From contig JAEWCF010000005.1 in NCBI GenBank assembly GCA_023390775.1, positions 1 to 5,948 on the forward strand: a stretch of 5,948 nucleotides of DNA, in the 5' to 3' direction. The notes under the pieces are model-generated. The model did no database searches, was not told where the DNA came from, and saw only the letters and a program-made list of their open reading frames with translations. This document shows positions 5,382-5,948 of this stretch, piece by piece. The DNA is from Bacteroidota bacterium. GTDB taxonomy: Bacteria > Bacteroidota > Bacteroidia > Flavobacteriales > Flavobacteriaceae. Numbering within the stretch: the first letter of the stretch is position 1; the number at the start of each line of letters is the position of its first letter. The position numbers and the translations under genes are program-made.

Positions 5382-5505
5382 TGGGCGTGCCGGCGGTCAT
5401 CATTTCGTTACGGTATATGTTGAGAGGTCGCCGTCGGGCTGTCCGCTGTATCTTTTCTCTACGCCATGCTCCGTGAAAAGGATGCCGCTTCCATCCCTCA
5501 CGCGG
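5382..5505 (-). ncRNA. Structured RNA element, copy 2 (Flavo-1-like candidate)
   Basis: Reverse-oriented copy of the element at 1615-1733. The same three blocks are unchanged: 30 nt at the 5' end, 28 nt in the middle and 16 nt at the 3' end. The closing stem (GCGTG/CACGC), the GGATG/CATCC hairpin and CGGCG/CGCCG are retained. The variable hairpin is TTTTC/GAAAA with an inner ACG/CGT, replacing TTTTGC/GCAAAA of copy 1, so pairing survives sequence change. It is transcribed towards thrS, separated from it by the octamer array and the thrS promoter. Upstream on minus, a near match to the -7 box (TAAGATTTG, one base too long) lies about 20 nt before the element; whether it is a promoter is uncertain. 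Confidence 0.7.
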
Positions 5506-5563
5506 ACGGAAGTGCCGTTCATCGATGCAAATCTTAAAATTGATAAAAAGTTCCGTTTAATAT

Positions 5564-5593
5564 TTGCGCATTGAGAAATCGTTTATATCTTTG
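5564..5593 (+). promoter_or_regulatory. rRNA operon promoter P1
   Basis: TTG at 5564-5566, 19-nt spacer, then TATCTTTG at 5586-5593. This matches the Bacteroidota consensus TTG-(17-23)-TAnnTTTG exactly. Transcription would begin a few bases after 5593 and run into the 16S gene about 300 nt downstream. Confidence 0.7.
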
Positions 5594-5697
5594 CCATCCG
5601 GTTTTGAAATAAGGGACCGGAATTCTGTAAAAGTTCATTGTTATTTATTGAGGTTCAGAGGTAAAGAAAATTTATCAATTTTTTTTGAATTTTTTTC

Positions 5698-5727
5698 TTG
5701 CGATTCTCAATTTACTGCGTACTTTTG
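5698..5727 (+). promoter_or_regulatory. rRNA operon promoter P2
   Basis: TTG at 5698-5700, 19-nt spacer, then TACTTTTG at 5720-5727, again an exact consensus match with the same spacer as P1. Runs of eight and seven T residues (5679-5686, 5690-5696) sit just upstream, where an UP-like element would lie. Tandem promoters are common for rRNA operons. The expected start near 5732-5735 gives a leader of about 170 nt. Confidence 0.82.
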
Positions 5728-5774
5728 CACCCGCTTTGAGAACGAAAGTTTAAAAGCGAAAAACAAGAAGACAC

Positions 5775-5785
5775 GTTCATAGACA
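5775..5785 (+). promoter_or_regulatory. Possible boxA-like antitermination site in the rRNA leader
   Basis: GTTCATAGACA matches 7 of 11 bases of the E. coli boxA core GCTCTTTAACA and lies in the leader just before a hairpin, a plausible place for Nus-factor binding. I recall similar GTTC..GACATATTGG sequences before rRNA genes in Bacteroidota, but the match is weak. Confidence 0.35.
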
Positions 5786-5801
5786 TATTGGATTGACAGC
5801 A

Positions 5802-5825
5802 CTTTTTAAGGGCGACCTTAAAAAG
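5802..5825 (+). other. Perfect hairpin in the rRNA leader
   Basis: CTTTTTAAGG (5802-5811) and CCTTAAAAAG (5816-5825) pair over 10 bp around a GCGA loop, which is a GNRA tetraloop. No T run follows, so it is not a standard terminator. A role in leader folding or in processing of the pre-rRNA is likelier. A smaller hairpin, GACC/GGTC around ATGA, follows at 5859-5870. Confidence 0.7.
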
Positions 5826-5903
5826 AAGCAGAGAGTAAGAAAGAATACGTTAGAATAAGACCATGAGGTCGGATTAAAGATTTGCCGTAAATTTTAATAA
5901 TAT

Positions 5904-5948
5904 ACGATGAAGAGTTTGATCCTGGCTCAGGATGAACGCTAGCGGCAG
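5904..5948 (+). rRNA. rrs: 16S ribosomal RNA, 5' end (partial)
   Basis: AGAGTTTGATCCTGGCTCAG at 5911-5930 is the universal 16S 5' segment (primer 27F region), followed by GATGAACGCTAGCGGCAG as in Bacteroidota. By alignment with E. coli numbering, where AGAGTTTGAT begins at base 8, the mature end is near 5904. The gene leaves the window at the right edge after 45 nt. It is transcribed away from thrS. Confidence 0.97.

Larger units (their letters stand above)
5251..5903. other. Long spacer between thrS and the rRNA operon: overview
   Basis: This 653-nt stretch has no convincing protein gene. In order it holds the thrS promoter, an octamer array, RNA element copy 2 (minus strand), a short unassigned stretch (5506-5563, with a small ACGG/CCGT hairpin beside the RNA element), two rRNA promoters and a transcribed rRNA leader of about 170 nt. 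Confidence 0.8.

Noticed and set aside
1615..5505. Inverted RNA element copies as the ends of a transposon
   Set aside because: The interval holds only core translation genes, no transposase or target duplication, and variation between copies preserves RNA pairing.
5564..5782. 72-codon open frame on plus before the 16S gene
   Set aside because: It covers both rRNA promoters and part of the leader, is low-complexity and has no recognisable features.

Overview
The window looks like chromosomal DNA of a flavobacterium-like member of the Bacteroidota. Four things point there: the 5' end of a 16S rRNA gene with the Bacteroidota-type reading after AGAGTTTGATC (GATGAACGCTAGCGGCAG); promoters of the TTG-(19 nt)-TAnnTTTG type; few Shine-Dalgarno sequences; and ThrRS and IF3 sequences of flavobacterial character. 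Coding DNA has moderate GC, while the spacers are strongly AT-rich and full of short repeats. No mobile element, CRISPR array or tRNA was seen.

Layout: (1) 1-676, minus: the start of a GNAT acetyltransferase whose reading frame runs off the left edge into what looks like a carbon-nitrogen hydrolase domain. (2) 677-822: divergent spacer holding a palindromic array of degenerate octamers. (3) 823-1587, plus: a six-TM voltage-gated-type ion channel with eight arginines in S4 and a non-canonical selectivity filter. (4) 1588-1836: a structured RNA element (copy 1, plus strand), half of a heptamer repeat array, and the terminator of the operon that follows. (5) 1837-5250, minus: the classical translation operon thrS-infC-rpmI-rplT, encoding threonyl-tRNA synthetase, initiation factor 3, L35 and L20. 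The infC-rpmI and rpmI-rplT spacers each carry a palindromic heptamer array starting at the upstream stop codon. The first also carries a three-stem element. (6) 5251-5903: thrS promoter, a second octamer array, RNA element copy 2 (minus strand), tandem rRNA promoters and the rRNA leader. (7) 5904-5948, plus: first 45 nt of 16S rRNA.

Functionally most of the window is translation machinery: the thrS operon and a ribosomal RNA operon are transcribed head-to-head from about 650 bp. thrS has its own promoter immediately before its start codon, infC appears to use an AUA start codon, and the operon ends in a strong GAAA-loop terminator.

The least ordinary content is in the spacers. There are two copies of a roughly 120-nt RNA with identical core blocks but a changed, still-paired hairpin. 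There are also two families of divergent short-unit arrays (8 bp and 7 bp) that share one mirror-symmetric architecture.
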